A DNA stretch of 64,000 nt from Neodiprion pinetum (GCF_021155775.2 NC_060237.1:25758778-25822777), one strand, 5' to 3'; positions 20,456 through 33,284 are shown, counted from the stretch's first letter. Numbers and translations: made by a program. Notes: a model not told the origin generated them from the sequence alone.

Positions 20456-23400
20456 GGATTTGGAAAAGAGAGGGTCGTTACTCCAATTTCATTTTATTGA
20501 AGTTTGGAAAACTTATAGGAATCTGCTTTAACTATTACGTACGATTCTGTTCATGGTTGTCAGTTTTTGGGAAGAGGCAGCGAGACCCCTCGAAGCCTGA
20601 GCGAAGTTTCAGTTAACTTAACCAACGGATCTCTTTACGGGGGACTTATATACCTTGTGGTTGTTTGTCCCACTATCACCTTAAATTGCACGCACACACG
20701 TTCACTCGATCAAGTAGTTGTTGCTTCAGTTTATCAGAGCCGTCTTTCAAATACAGACTCAATATCGTTACGGTACAAGTACGGCAACAGGAGCACACAG
20801 TCGCATTTTATGTCTTATATAATTGCTGCTTCCACTGGTATAAGATACAGTATGCGGAATCAACAGGCTTCCGCCTTTCTTTCGTTAAATCGACTCAAGT
20901 ACGGGATTTTAGACGGTAATTTGAGGTATTTACCTCATATTCTAGGCATTTGTACAAAATCGCGTAACAAGCCCGATACGTTCATTGCCAAATTATATAC
21001 GCTTCAGTGTAATCCGTAACATTGTTTTACAACTTTTGACGAGGCTGCACAGCTAATGGCTTCGATTCACCGGGTTTCATTGATGCGTAATATTTATACA
21101 TCGAATCTCTTCCCATGCATTTATTTTTCTATTTCACCTGCGAACATTTCGAGCATCCTGATCCTCGCATATCGTCGATGTGTAAAAAATTGGCACCGAG
21201 TCTTTTTTCCCTTCCAGTATCAATTGCACTGGCACTGACCAACAGATTAAAAAAAAATCTGGTTAAATGCTCAAATTACGATCTATATAAAACTTCCGAG
21301 GTCTTTGGCCATTATTTAATTATTTTTCTGTTATACTTTGCGCTCTAGACTTCTTGACCTCTAATATTCCTGTAATACAATCAGGCAAAAAAAATGTCCT
21401 GATGGTTTTAGATTTTTTTCCAAATCCATCCTTGTGTATCATGTTAACATTACGGTTTCAAACGGATCGATTTCTCAATGTCAAAAACTTCATTAGATCT
21501 TAAATGTGACCTAAATTCTGTTCCTAAACAGTGGGAGATGTTTGTTTGATGTTCTAATAACACCGTTACATCGAATGGCGTGCTTAACATTTGACGGACG
21601 ATGCCGCGCGTAGCTAAATGTAGTTCAATTCGTGACAGTAAGAAACTTTGAGCGATGATCCCGGGATGTATGATAAATTAATTCGGGGCTCGCGTTAACC
21701 GCTCTTAAATCCTTAAAGAGCATCTTCGCTTACCTATTCGACATTTTTATGGTATTTTTTTTTTGCGGTCACGCGTCGGCGTTTGTTTTACTCTTTTTGC
21801 ACAAGCATATTCGTGTATGAGAATCATAAATTTCAGCTGTTGATAGTCAGTAAAAATTTAATTTCATTTGTTTTTCACCGTCATTCTTAAGAATCGTAAA
21901 GACGAGTGAAAAACATTTAAGAAAAAATCTGGAGCTCAATTTACTTTCACTTATCATCAATTAGCTCACGAAACACTTAGTGGTTCAATTTAAATAAGCT
22001 TGACACATTTCACGGAGTAATTTCATCTCTTCATTTTTGTTCTTTGCTATCTTAATGTTTATCATCGGAAGAGAAACTAATGAGTTCGTTATCCGTTGAT
22101 CGGAGATAACTATAAATTAATGGTTATTGTCGATCGTTGTAATTACTGATTCGAATCGTATTCGTGTCAAGTCAAAGTAAAGTCACTCATCGTCGAGACT
22201 ATAGGCCGACATGTCTCGTATTTTTATTACAGTGAGACAGTTCGTTCATGTAGTCTAAAATTGTTAATTTCACTTCAAGCGCTTTTCTGTTTTAATGGGT
22301 GCAAAAGACGACACCCTGGCAAATACGTAAATGAGATACATGACAAAATTTATTTCAATTTAATTCCAGCGTGTTTTGAAAGCGATAAAAATTTTTGTAT
22401 TAAATTAAAAGAGAGAGCCGGAAGAGCGCTGTACGTGAATTAATTTTTTTACAGATAAAATTCGAGGATCATAGTTTTGTATATTACACCCATAATTTAA
22501 CAGTGCCTAAAGAGCACTTGATTCCTGTCTTGAATCATTCATTCTGAAGTATGCGTTGTTTCGATATACTTTTTGCCAGTGCTCTGCTACTATGACGTTC
22601 TATCAGCAGAGCAGTATAAAAACGAAGTCTCTCGATAAACAAAAAAAAAAAGAAGAAAATCTTGAGCACCCAAATTCTTATTAGGTCACGTAAGAAGAAT
22701 TTAAATAGGATTTAATCACGCTACAACTTTTGGTAGGCTTTCTTGATCCAGCTCTGCAGTTACTATCCACTTAGTTAAACTAGATATGGCTTCTTCGTAT
22801 GACTGAGTACATAGGAGTTTAGCTACGCTGTTATAAGCGGTTGATGAAAATACTGCAAGGTAATAACAGTCATTTCACTCCCTACATGAATGGCCTAGCT
22901 GTAGATTGAATACAACGTTTATTGATTACCCGGAGTGTTGCACAATTATTTATGGTCACTGTCACTGCCAGCGAATGCAGACCGTTCATTCAAACCGAGG
23001 TAACGTTTCTCCACGCGTTGTTGATAAGAAAGTTACTAAGTCCTGAAATAATGTTGCATAGCCAAGTTCTATTCGCACCCTTCGCACAGCCTCGGTAATA
23101 CGCGACATTTAGTCACCGCACTGCCGCTCATTACCCGCATGAGCCAATTACGTGAGAAAGAAAGATGCCTGTGATTATCGCGGTGAGAGCCTCGTGTCCA
23201 TTGTCGTGTAGTGATTTTACAGAAAGGATGAAAAAACAAAACGATCATTAAAGCAACCTGAAATTTTTCGTTACTCTGCACTCAGTTTAATTCTGTAATT
23301 GCGGTTTGTTTCCAACGCGTACAACTTGTTGCGACGTCGCCGATTTACCACTTTTTATGCGGTTTCGTATGTTTCTGTCGAATACCGGTGAAAGGTATCG

Positions 23401-23994
23401 TTAGAAGGTATATATTGTATGCATCACGTTTTAGAATTTCTCTTCTTGGGTTTGCACTCTGATAAACGGAAATTTCTCTCGTTAGATGATGATCGCAGTT
23501 ATTTTACACACCATAGACATGTGTATGTTTAACATTTTTTTCATTCTCAACAAGAGAAGGCTGCTCCGTCTTCATTGTATGATTTTTATAATGAAGAATT
23601 ATCGCCCTTGGAATACGATTCGACCTTCTTGAGATCCCGATGAATAAGTAATCTAAAAAATTGTTGCGTTGCCTTGAAGTGACCGCAGAATTTTTGCACG
23701 AAGTAAAACGCCAAAGATACGCACCATTATGAAAAACAACAACGTTTAATCAGTAAGAGAAAATCATGTACAAAAAGATAACATAATTAGTAACAAAATT
23801 ATCAATAACAGTACAACACTTCATCAAATATATACAAAACAATAGATGTGTAAAAACTTAACAACCAGAACAGACATCGACCGATGACTTCTCCATGACT
23901 TTAGGGCCGATTCGTCAAATCACAAAACGTATACAAAAAAAAAAAAAAAACAGGAAAACAAACTACAATCTCCTCTCACATATTTTACAAAAAT
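20456..23994. other. Intergenic region
   Basis: About 3.5 kb with the promoter of the 19419-20455 gene near 20645-20652. I found no frame with supporting splice sites, signal peptide or family similarity on either strand. The right end probably contains the 3' untranslated region of the next gene, including an A-rich stretch at about 23936-23951. Confidence 0.5.
20645..20652 (-). promoter_or_regulatory. TATA box of PV-repeat gene C
   Basis: The - strand reads TATATAAG about 190 bp upstream of the start codon at 20455. This is the longest spacing in the cluster, so the transcription start is less certain here. Confidence 0.45.
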
Positions 23995-25112
23995 TTAATG
24001 GTGATGACCACCGCCGCCTCCGCTTTTTGCGTGGTGATAGATGGTCTTGTAGACGGGAATCCTGATTGGATAGGGCTTGAATACAGGCACAGGAATGTGC
24101 TTTTCGATCTTGATTGGCACGTGCTTCTCAACGGCGACTGGAATGTGCTTCTCGACTGGATAAGGCACCTTCTTCTCGACGGGGACAGCTACGGTTTTGA
24201 TAACCTGAATCGGCACGGGTTGGGATACCGGAACTGCGACCGGGTAAGGCTGCGGAACGCCAACAGCAACCGGGTGAGGAACGTTGATTTTAACCGGCTG
24301 AGCGACAGGCACACCTGGAAATCGATCGCAACAAATACATCATATCGCGAAAAAGAACCCTCCGGAGTCATTTTTTCCCTGACCAAATCTCTCGAGGATG
24401 TAAAGCTGTCCTTAATCCTCACCGATTTCCTTGTACACCGGAACCGCAACGGGCTTCGTCACTTCCACGTGCTCCGAGACTGGAACGCTTTGCACGTAGT
24501 TGTGACCGCCGTCCAGGGAAATTCCGTGACCGCCCCCCTCGCCTCCGTGGCCTCCGTGATCACCGCCGAAGTTGTCAAAGGCGGCGTATCCTTGACTCTC
24601 GCCGAAGCCTCCGTGGCCACCGCTGGCACCAAAGCCCTCGAAGCTCTGACCTCCGTGACCTCCGTAACCTCCCTCATAGCCACCACCGGACTCTAGATGG
24701 CTGATGGATGCTTCCGATCCTCCGTGGCCTCCCAAATCGTAGCCCCCGCCCTCGCTTCCGGAACTTAAATTCTCGTAACCGGATCTCATGGATATGTGCT
24801 GACCGTTGGCGTCGGACGATAATGCCTGAGAATGATACTCGGGCTGGTATTGATACGGGTGATAAGATGGCTGCCAGGGCGCGGCGGCCGCCAGCGATAG
24901 GACGGAGAGTAAAAGTGCCTGGAAGATAAGAGGACAATTCGTTATTCGTAATTTTTTTTACAAACTTTAGGTAAAACTTGAGGTTTGGTTGAACGGGATT
25001 GAATGTTTTGTTCCGATGAGAGTGAAATCAAGTTTTTTTTACTGTGCACGGTTTTTCCTCTTTTCTATACGAATCATGATCGTTCATCGGCTTTACTCAC
25101 GATTCTGTTCAT
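23995..25112 (-). CDS. Secreted Gly-rich / Pro-Val-Glu-Lys repeat protein D, three exons
   Basis: Exons 25112-25101, 24918-24423 and 24314-23995 join in phase to 275 aa. Exon 1 encodes M-N-R-I before GTGAGT; exon 2 gives the signal peptide MNRIALLLSVLSLAAAA and then a Tyr/His/Ser segment. Residues about 55-150 are Gly/His-rich with many GGHGG and GGYGG units. The last third changes to HVEVTKPVAVPVYKEIG and then near-perfect repeats of the form P-[YV]-x-V-E-K-[KH]-[VI] (VEKKVPYPVEKHIPVAVEKH), ending PVYKTIYHH and a Gly/His tail. It is the closest paralogue of the 26966-28738 gene. A role in cuticle or another secreted matrix is inferred from composition. A TATATTAAG element lies about 90 bp upstream. 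Confidence 0.9.
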
Positions 25113-26965
25113 GGCTAGGGACTTGAACTTTCGTTGAGCACTAAGGCTGCTGTTGTGATGTGAGCCGCTTCTACGACTGATACAATTTCGATCATTTCTC
25201 GTCTTAATATACCGGGGAGCCTTTCACTGCTACGGTATTTATTTTGTCCCGATTGTATACGTCGCCGTCTTTCTTTCAACCGCGCGCAAATCTTTGCCGA
25301 TGGAATATACCGTATCTTACATTGGGTGAGGAGAACTATAGACCAGGCTTTGAACATCGAGGAGGAAACGATTGTCCGACAATTTCAAACCCGTGCTAAG
25401 AGAGCGTGTTCCACGCTCCGGTAAAGTTTTGTTCAACTATCCTCTCTTCCTCGGTATTCAGACAGTTTTCAATACTTTTCAGACGCTTGTATCGCGCCTC
25501 CCTCTTCACTTAAAGTATACTCCATTCTTGCACTTTAGCATAAGACTATCGTGCATCTTGCAGTATATTATGATCCAAAGACGCGTAGGTACCGGAAGCA
25601 CTTTTACTATTAACGCAATTCTCCTTTGAATACAAACCATGCATAGAATCCTTTTACTCTCGTTTACACGCTGGGTGAATAATGAGCGCCGAATGACTCG
25701 TGATTTTGTTATTTATATACATTTGATAATTAAACCGGTCCCGTAGGTTTTTCTAACCACAAATCCATCCATTTAATGAGTTAATTCGACGCGCCGAGCT
25801 GTGATACAAAAATATGGTTCAACTCGTCTCGTAAAGTTTTTGAACACACTCACCGATTCACGTGCTCTCAAATTGTGGCTTAAAAATCTCAAAAACAGTC
25901 CTCACAAATTTTTAGAATGCTTAAAAAAAAAACCTGACGTTGAAAGGAACTACCAATGAAGAGTTCTAGGAATCTCTAGACGTTTTCGGCCCATCAAGGT
26001 CAAGGCGTCGAGGGCTTGGTCCATCATACTAATCACTCGGTACTCCGCGTTTCACAGACAGCTAGATATTATTCAATTCTGGATCCGAGTGTCGAGTTAT
26101 TTAGTCCACCACGTGTAGAGAGCATGACGGGTTATTTTTTTCTATTACCGTCTTCAGAATCACTTTGATGTGTTGATAATTAAGAAACGGAAAAGTCAGG
26201 GGAAGTCGATGATTAATTATACCAGAAGAGCGTGTATAATACTGGTATCATACCATTCTGATGTACGCATCCATCTCTGCCAATCAACAATTTTTTACTT
26301 CAGGGTATCGAAAACTAATAATCTTGACCCGATCATTGAGATACATTTCCATGGCTGGCAGTTTTCGATCAATAAGCTTTCTTACAAATGTGCTCCATTT
26401 TCAATGAAGATAGTTTACTCGTTTTTTTTTAACGAGTTCCACATCTGGGAGTGAAATTTTCATCAATTTCTACACCGTACGCAAATTTTTTTTCTTATTC
26501 TTATAGGGAAGTAAATCAGAAAGAGTTTCTTTGTATAATTATATTTAAATTAACTTTTTATTTCGTAAATCAAGTATAACAGTATGTACAAAATTAATAC
26601 GTATCTTAACACTAGTTATGCTATTACGCACGCATTCAAAGAACGGGTGTGTAATATGGTCATGGCTTAGCAGTGTGTATAAACGTCACACACTGATTGT
26701 GAGTTAATGAAAAGGCGACGAAAGGCGGCGGTCCTGATAAATCACGCCTTTGGTACGTTCGTCGAAATATTATCCCTGCAGCTCTAATCATATATGCTAA
26801 AAATGAGATGCATGCGTTCAAGTTACATAAACAACAACAACAACAACGAGTCATCGGGAAAAGTAAAAATAAAAAAAATTAAATGACAAAAACAACAAAC
26901 AGACAACAAACAATCCAAAATGTTTCAAAGAACAAAACGAGCGATGGACTCATTATTCATGGCAT
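25113..26965. other. Intergenic region
   Basis: It contains the promoter of the 23995-25112 gene at the left. At the right, a reverse-complement AATAAA at 26556-26561 could be the poly(A) signal of the 26966-28738 gene, about 405 bp beyond its stop. Nothing else is supported. Confidence 0.5.
25203..25211 (-). promoter_or_regulatory. TATA-like element of PV-repeat gene D
   Basis: The - strand reads TATATTAAG about 90 bp upstream of the start codon at 25112, a one-base-longer variant of the TATATAAG boxes of its neighbours. Confidence 0.45.
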
Positions 26966-28738
26966 TTAATGATGACTCCATCCGTGACTCTTGACTCTGT
27001 GGAACACGTGCTTGTAAACTGGGATGTGTATGGGGTACGGTTTTTCAACTGGTACCGGTATATGCTTCTCGATTTTAATTGGAACCGCCTTCTCAACTGG
27101 CACTGGGATTATCTTCTCCACTGGATACGGGACTTTCTTCTCGACGGGTACAGCGACCGTTTTTACCACGGGAACGGGTACCGGATGTGCGACGGGAACG
27201 TGGACCGGATAGGGTTGCGGTACCCCGACCGCTATGGGGTGAGGAATGGCTATGGCGACAGCCTGGGCGACGGGAATACCTGAAAAACGAATTTTAAATA
27301 TTGGCGTCACTGCACGTGTCCATCCGCATCAGATATACAATAAGTATATTTGAAAATTCTCCGAGCTGTTACCTATTTCCTTGTAAACGGGAACGGCGAC
27401 TGGTCTGGTCACTTCGATGTGCTGACCCAGCGGTATCGTTTGAGCATGGTGATGCTGCACTTGGACTCCCCCGTATCCTCCACCGTAGTTGGATTCGATG
27501 CTAGCTGCGCCTAGTCCCCCGTATCCTCCTCCGTAGTTCGATTCGATGTTTGCTCCATGGAGTCCGACGTTTCCTCCTCCGACACTGTATCCTATGCCCT
27601 GACCGGTACCGTATCCACCCCCGTATCCGACAACTTGACCGCCTCCGTAGCCTTCCAGTCCTGAGCCTCCGTAGGAGCCGTAAGACGCTGTTTCCTGATG
27701 CTGCAAGCTCCCCTGGTTGTAATTATCCAGCCCGCCGAGGTCGGCGGCTCCGTTTCCATGATCGATATTGCCGTACGAACCCGATGAGCCGATTCTGTTG
27801 AACGAAATCGACGATTAACATCGTTGAAATTTATATTCCAAGGTCGTAATTAACCGCTAATAACACCCATAACACACCACGCGTGTCTACGCTTAACTAC
27901 GAATTATAGTACTCGTAATGGTAACATGAGCAGAGATTTATTTCACTCGGTGATTTTTTTACACCTAATATCGTTTAGCTCGTGGCACGTGCCTCTATGC
28001 AAATGAATCATAATTCTGTTTTTTATTGCCCGTTTCGTTTATGATTTACATATGTTATGACCTGACAGTTATTCGGTAGAAATCGAGAGTCGAATGACAC
28101 GATTCATTTCTTCTTTTTACAGTATGAATTTGAGAATATTTTTACGATCAATTTATAAACTTACCCTTGCCAACCTCCGGTGGAATAATCACTGGCCAGA
28201 CTGCAGGTCGTAACTAACAAGAGAACTGCGACAACCTGAAAGAGTATATATTCATGAGTACAATACCGTTGAATGCAAAATTCTCATGCTGTACGGATCT
28301 ACGTCTGAATTCGATCTAATGACAACGGTCATTCTTCCTTAGGGTAGGTTACAGCGAGTGAATAGGTTGGCGACAGAAGCTGATCGTTTTACTTTAGTGT
28401 TCAATTATCTCAAACATAACGTTGAGGAATGCAGCGTCGTCGAAAAAAGCGTGGTTGAATTAACAATGTCCGAGCGTGTAGCGAGCGAATGAGTAGATCG
28501 GTGCAAAAAGTTGAAACATTTAGAGCAGCTTCCCTTTCGCCGGTTATTGGTTATACTATCTCTTGGCTCCTATATGCATAGCGCATACTCTCGGTAAGAA
28601 TCAGCTCCTTTCGCCAGTCGCGAAATTTTTCGAGCAAACGTATCACCGCGCGATCGTCGATCGGAATTCAACGACGTCGAAAAGATAATCGACATGTTTT
28701 CAGAGTTATTGGATATGTTTACTCACGGAAATGATCAT
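26966..28738 (-). CDS. Secreted Gly-Tyr-rich / Pro-Val-Glu-Lys repeat protein E, four exons
   Basis: Exons 28738-28727, 28235-28165, 27794-27373 and 27279-26966 join in phase to 272 aa. Exon 1 encodes M-I-I-S before GTGAGT; exon 2 provides the rest of the signal peptide MIISVVAVLLLVTTCSLA. The next region is Gly/Tyr-rich and includes two tandem copies of IESNYGGGYGG. The last third starts HIEVTRPVAVPVYKEIG, is followed by PVAQAVAIAIPHPIAVGVPQ and the Glu-Lys repeats (VEKKVPYPVEKIIPVPVEKA), and ends PVYKHVFHRVKSHGWSHH. It matches the 23995-25112 gene along the whole C-terminal half, with an intron at the same place after KEIG, but has one more intron near the signal peptide. Extracellular structural function is inferred. 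A TATAAAAA box lies about 80 bp upstream. Confidence 0.9.
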
Positions 28739-31700
28739 TTTTCTTTGATTTAATGGGAAATATTATTCCAGATGAGTCGCCGATGGGACACTACAGTCAC
28801 GAACCGATGAACCGTCGTTTTTATAGCGTAGCTTTCTCCCCTCTCGATCGGATTTCCGCTCTGCGAAAACCGGACTGTAGCTTATACCGAGCCGTCCGTT
28901 TTATTGGCGACGTGTTGCGCCCGCCTAGATGCCCTAGTCGTATCTTCACATGTGTCTCATTGACTTTTGATATCGCGAGAAAATGCTTCAGTCATTTTAC
29001 CCGACGATCATCGAACTCCTCGGGATCGTTGCGGTTCCGACTCGAGACGGAATCGAAGTCGTCAAGATCGAATAATGCCTTCAGCCTTTGTGTAATGCAA
29101 AGAGGTGAACGTCGGTCGTTCTGCGCTTGAAACGAAAGTGTTTTCCTTTTTAATCGTGTTTTTCTTTTTATTTTACTTACAGGCAAGTACTCGGCAACGC
29201 CTTGCTTGCTTGTTTGCTCGTTTGCTCGTTCCGCTTGTCCGGTGAAATGCAACAAGAATCAACGACCATCGATGCGCCCGATGGTATCATTTGTATTCGA
29301 TATTATTAACAGCGATATTCATAATAGACATATTATACGTTTATGATCACTTTCGTTCTTCCTCACTTCGGGAAATCTATTTCGATGCGGTATAATTTCA
29401 TTCGGCGATACATCAAATGATAATCATCAAATGAATTCCATGAGAGAATTAAGAAAGTGCTATTATCTCACTGTTGGAGAAACGCTTCCTTTGGAAGAGG
29501 CTCGCAGTGGGATGAGTTAAATATTTCAGTCCGAAAGTCCATGTAGTAGATTGATCATAATCTTATAATTTGAATTTTACGGTGAACAGCAATTAATGAT
29601 ACTATACCGCGGGATGTGGAGCTGCTGTTGAAAGTTATGGCTTTATATCTCTGCGAGGTTTAATTTAATGTATACCCTTTTATTTCGTAACCGCGACAGC
29701 TATAACTGAGTATACTGCCCTTGTAGAAACGCTTCCTGTTATGAAAGTTTGGAATTTCCGAACGCTTGACACAATCGTGTATATCAGGTAGGTATGTTCT
29801 CCATATTTCGAGTCGCTGGATGTATAAATTATAATCGCGAGAAAGCCTCCAAGATTTTAAACGGAGAGTCGTTTATGTGGTTTCTATATCTTCCTATCCT
29901 TTCATTTGATTCTAAACAGAGACACACGTGCCGGGTTATTTGAAGTAAGAAACATTTACTTCAATGCGACAACGCGGAAAAGATCGTCAATTTGTCCCGA
30001 GGGTCATTTTAGTAACGATGTTAATTAATTGACGCGACGGTTTCGGCTTTGCGGACACGACGGTAATTTCCGGCAGGTAAAAGCCTTGCACTGCACGGCA
30101 AGTCGAACTTCCATTTGTGCGTATATATCTAGAGTGAGAACTCGTGGTGCAAAAAGTAAGAGGTTGCATAAAGAAAACGCCTCGGGCGACAGGTATAAAT
30201 ACGCGAATCAATGGCAATGAAAGTGCCGCTTTAGGTTGCTGACTGTTGCACTGACCAAAGATCAAAGGATCATCGACTCTTGAAATATAAAACGATGAAG
30301 TAATTAAGAAGATTGCGGTTGATCCCGTTACCATGAACTTCAACGAAAATCCGTCTCGGATTCACCTGACTTACAATTTCGAATACTCGTCATACCGTGG
30401 ATGATGAATTGCCTTAGAATTGACGCAAGTTATGTATAATCGATTTATAACCGAATGATAATTGATTCGGATTTGAAGTCACGCAATCTGAGATTTCCTT
30501 CCAAACACGAGTGTTATTAGAGAGGAGTGTAATTTTGCGGAGACAGGGTTCTGGTCGGTGGCTAGTGAGAGTACCGGATGGGCGGTGAATGTCCAACACG
30601 GATGAAAGGAAAGTATGTAAAAATGATACCACGAGCAAATAGATCGAAAGAGATCAAAAAACCGCAAATGAAAGTACCTACGGCGGTCAGGGCTTCCAAT
30701 CTGGTCGCCGTTAAGGAGGCGCGACTTTTCTGCTTGGTTCTATTTTAACGACCGACACTTAGATCCTGGCTCTCGGACACTCGTCCAAATCCCAGTACGA
30801 AAGGTGAAGCTTTTCACTCCCCAAATGATGTTCACCACTCGGGGATCCAAGTTGCAGGATTCTAATTCGAGGAGTAGCCGAGCTTCTTGATCGGTATTAA
30901 ATTTTAGCCTCGTTCTATCAGTGGAGCGTTTTAGACAGCCTGAAACTGTAGAGCCGCCAAACTTAAGAATGTATATTGTACAGTGTCAAGACTTGCTCGA
31001 TGATAGAATCGAGATAAGATGACATTAGGTGACTGGCAATTGGTCGATGAACTTATAAGTTGATTCTCCTGGTAAGGTGTTTCCGGTATTGAGCGCCTTG
31101 CCTGACGGTTCTCGAGTAGTGACCGTTATACTTTCACTGCAATTATCCACCGTTGTTAGAGCAATGTCATTACCTCACCTTTCCTTTAGCCTTGGCTGCG
31201 GTTAATCTGCTCTATGTATCCACCTCTGAATTTATCCCATCTTATTAATAATTGGATCAATTATTCGTCGATGATGTGGCCACGGGTCTTATAGTTAGCT
31301 GCCGTGCATCTATACATGGCTCGAAGCTGTTTTCCTTTGATATTCACCCGCGGCAGCACAGCGTGATGCCAATTTGTAACGGTTGTTTGTTTTAGTTTTT
31401 TTTAACACAAGCGTGTTACTCGCTGTGAGCTTGCGGCACCTGAAGAGCTCTTCACACAAGCTGCTCAAATCGCTAGTTCGTTGATTGATTGATCTCGAAT
31501 AGACAAGGCTGTTGAAGGCACGAAATTTCTAAGGCAAGATCAAATTGAAAGTATTTGGACATCACGCTCATTTGAAGATACGTCCGTGAAACGCGGATCA
31601 CGCTTTGATTCAGCGCGCCTGTCTAACCCAGCGTTCCATATTTTCCGGTGCTTACCTCTTGACCTTTGAATTTGCCGACATAAAAACATGCTGCTCTCTT

Positions 31701-32111
31701 TCAAAGTTTAATGCGACCAAACTCAGCGTGAACCTTTATTCGTCCCCATTCGGTTTGCTCCTTTTTTTGCCATCGGAATTGTGTCGAATGTCTATTTGCA
31801 AAACTTTCGAGGTAATGTGGTAACGCTTTTTGATTCGGAGCAGCGAGTGCTTCGCTGAATTTGATTGTGATGAAGAATAACACGTTAAATTGGTGGTCGA
31901 TTAACTTTTATTGGTAACGAGTATAATATAAACATGTAAGTCAATATAAAAGCGCCTAACAACGGCCTTACACCATCACCACTTATTGTTAGCTTGTATT
32001 GGTAATTATTAAGTAGGTTGATTACATTGAATGCGTATAATCAGCAGTCTCTTGAAGTATTTTTTTAGCTTCTGAATAATTTCTTATCCGATCAGTACAT
32101 CGGAGCATCGA
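28739..32111. other. Intergenic region
   Basis: About 3.4 kb. The left edge holds the promoter of the 26966-28738 gene, and a reverse-complement AATAAA at 31907-31912 is a plausible poly(A) signal for the 32112-33284 gene. An isolated TATAAATA on the + strand near 30192 has no gene that I can attach to it. No coding sequence is supported. Confidence 0.5.
28818..28825 (-). promoter_or_regulatory. TATA box of PV-repeat gene E
   Basis: The - strand reads TATAAAAA about 80 bp upstream of the start codon at 28738. Confidence 0.6.
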
Positions 32112-33284
32112 TTATCCCCATGGAGGATACGACGGTTTCTCTGCCGCTGCATGTTGCAGTGCGTTAGCGATGGCATTTTCCTTCGCTGCAACGATGTCCT
32201 TTTGCTGTAAAATAAAAGAAAACAGTTGTTATTACCGATTCATGCCCGTGACACTAGCTGAATAATTAGAAACATCTTACAATAATTGTAAGCGAATTAA
32301 TGGAAAAAATGCCAACGCACCCTGGCTTCTTCTTCACTGATACTGATCTGTTTATCGACGTCTTGTTTCTTCAGTTCCGCGGCTGTGGCCGTGGCTGTTC
32401 TCTGGATGGCTGCAGCAGCGGCGGCTTCTCTGGCCGCAGCGACTCTTTGGGCAGCTGCAACCGCGTCCTTCAGGGTCGCGAGTCTCTGCTGGGAAGCAAC
32501 CAGCTGTCTGGCACTGGCTCTGGCCTCGGCTATAGCATGGGCTGCGATTTCCTGGGACCTTTGTCGCGAAAATATTAGATGGTAACAAAAAGATGATTCA
32601 TGTTTCAGGATCAAGTCAAGGAAACTGTACAGTCACCTGTGAGCCGCCTCTCTGGCGTTCGCCTCCTTGGCGATGGCGATCTTCTGCTGAAGATGAGCGG
32701 CCTGTTTGGCATCCGCGACTCTTTGCTGGGCCACAAGGACGTTGCGACTCGCATCCTTCGCCTGCTGGATCGCCCGAATCACTTCCGGCGGATAGGCGAT
32801 GCTCGGTGTACCCATCGGGAGATCTCTCAACGCCTTTTAATTCAAACGAAAAGTCGAATTAATGCTGGTACGACCTTTTGCCAATCAGAAAAGCTGATTT
32901 TTCTTTCAGTCTTTTCGTCGGTATCTCTCGGGACCGTTCACTCACTTGGAGAGCGATGTCGTGAGTTGCCTGCAGCTGAATCTGACCCAAAGCTGCGTCA
33001 GGGCTGGCCCATCCATCAGCGGCGTAGCCGACAGGCGCCCATCCGCTGGATCCAAAGGCTGAAGTTCCTCCGAAGACGTCGTATCCTGGGACTCCGAAAG
33101 CTGAGACACCGCGTTTATCCTTGGGCTTGGAATCGGGGGACTTTTGGATCTCCGTAACGGCGACAGCCATTGAGACGGACAGGAGAATCTGTATGTAATA
33201 TTTTGACATTACAAAAAGTATGGTTTGTATCAGCTTTTTATTTTCATAAATCTTGGCGCGAATTACCAATAGAGCGGTCTTCAT
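32112..33284 (-). CDS. Secreted Ala/Gln-rich helical protein, five exons
   Basis: Exons 33284-33267, 33188-32946, 32833-32637, 32558-32321 and 32204-32112 join in phase to 262 aa. Exon 1 encodes MKTALL; exon 2 completes the signal peptide (MKTALLILLSVSMAVAV) and carries a tetrabasic-like KDKR at residues 29-32. A Gly/Ala/Ser/Tyr region (VSAFGVPGYDVFGGTSAFG) follows. From about residue 75 to 245 the protein is Ala, Gln, Arg and Lys-rich without Pro, for example QQAKDASRNVLVAQQRVADA and AAAREAAAAAAIQR, which should form long helices and perhaps coiled coils. It ends EKPSYPPWG. I do not recognise the family; both an Ala-rich cuticular protein and a coiled-coil silk-like protein fit the composition. 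A TATATAAG box lies about 55 bp upstream. Confidence 0.88.

Noticed and set aside
23998..24696. 232-codon + strand frame
   Set aside because: It runs antisense across two exons and an intron of the 23995-25112 gene. The same happens at 15387-15857 and 26969-27283 opposite other PV-repeat genes.
28753..29130. 125-codon + strand frame
   Set aside because: It overlaps the promoter of the 26966-28738 gene, has no supporting signals, and its translation looks random.
30192..30199. + strand TATAAATA that could mark a promoter
   Set aside because: No downstream start codon, donor and second exon fit together on the + strand; a chance match in AT-rich DNA is more likely.
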